DNA from: an uncultured bacterium
GTDB lineage: Bacteria > Patescibacteriota > Saccharimonadia > Saccharimonadales > Saccharimonadaceae
Assembly (NCBI GenBank): GCA_903861015.1
Contig: CAIOSL010000007.1
Span: forward strand, 1 to 6,774
Length of the DNA stretch: 6,774 bases
Direction: 5' to 3'
This document shows, in pieces, positions 6,698 to 6,774 of this stretch. Every line of letters starts with the position of its first letter. The stretch's first letter is position 1. The notes beneath the pieces were generated by a model. The model ran no database searches. It was not told the DNA's origin and was given only the letters and a program-made list of their open reading frames with translations. Both the position numbers and the translations under genes were made by a program.

Positions 6698-6774
6698 ACC
6701 TCATATAGTAAGTCAATACTTTCCCTGTTATTTTTGAAATTAATTTAGCCTAAATCTTTCGGATAGACTGTCTA

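Noticed and set aside
6599..6740. tRNA, tmRNA, 4.5S RNA or RNase P RNA
   Set aside because: There is no T-arm consensus, no cloverleaf pairing and none of the conserved cores of these RNAs on either strand.
6740..6772. C-terminal end of a minus-strand CDS (DSLSERFRLN then TAA) entering from the right edge
   Set aside because: Only about ten codons are open, and they match nothing I recognise. Another frame is open for a similar length, so chance is as likely.
1..6774. CRISPR array, insertion sequence or other mobile element
   Set aside because: No regularly spaced repeats, transposase-like protein or paired terminal repeats were found in the window.

Overview
The window carries two long genes and the first 64 codons of a third. 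All are read on the minus strand, so the order of transcription runs from right to left. TypA/BipA resembles versions I associate with Candidate Phyla Radiation bacteria, most likely Saccharibacteria (TM7). That placement rests on remembered family sequences, not on a search. The standard genetic code fits: the two complete genes end in TAG and TAA, and no in-frame TGA needs to be read through.

Right edge (about 6774-6530): 245 bases with no convincing gene. It holds a strong bulged stem-loop (6665-6697), a second GC-rich hairpin followed by a T-run (6626-6658), a good sigma70-type promoter for typA (6578-6606), and a typA leader in which a hairpin separates a strong Shine-Dalgarno sequence from the start codon. 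Middle (6529-4706): typA, an intact ribosome-associated GTPase, closed by a long intrinsic terminator (4658-4692). The next promoter starts inside that terminator.

Left part (4570-1): a cyclic beta-1,2-glucan synthase (Cgs/NdvB-like) locus. The first gene encodes a 1445-residue membrane protein with the GT84 glycosyltransferase domain and the middle glycoamylase-like cyclising domain (now called GH189). The GH94 phosphorylase-like module, which is the C-terminal third of the usual single protein of about 2,800 residues, begins in a separate ORF 40 bases further on (192 to 1, running off the window). All three minus-strand frames are closed by stops in the junction, so this looks like a real split into two co-transcribed genes rather than one frameshift. 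The presumed division of labour is that the first protein polymerises and cyclises UDP-glucose into beta-1,2-glucan at the membrane, and the second trims or sets chain length.

Points most worth a second look: the split synthase in a likely reduced-genome CPR bacterium; the altered GT84 aspartate motifs (Ala398 where an Asp is expected, and DQGD instead of DAD at 499-502); the hairpin plus U7 in the typA leader; and the palindrome and direct repeats around the synthase promoter.
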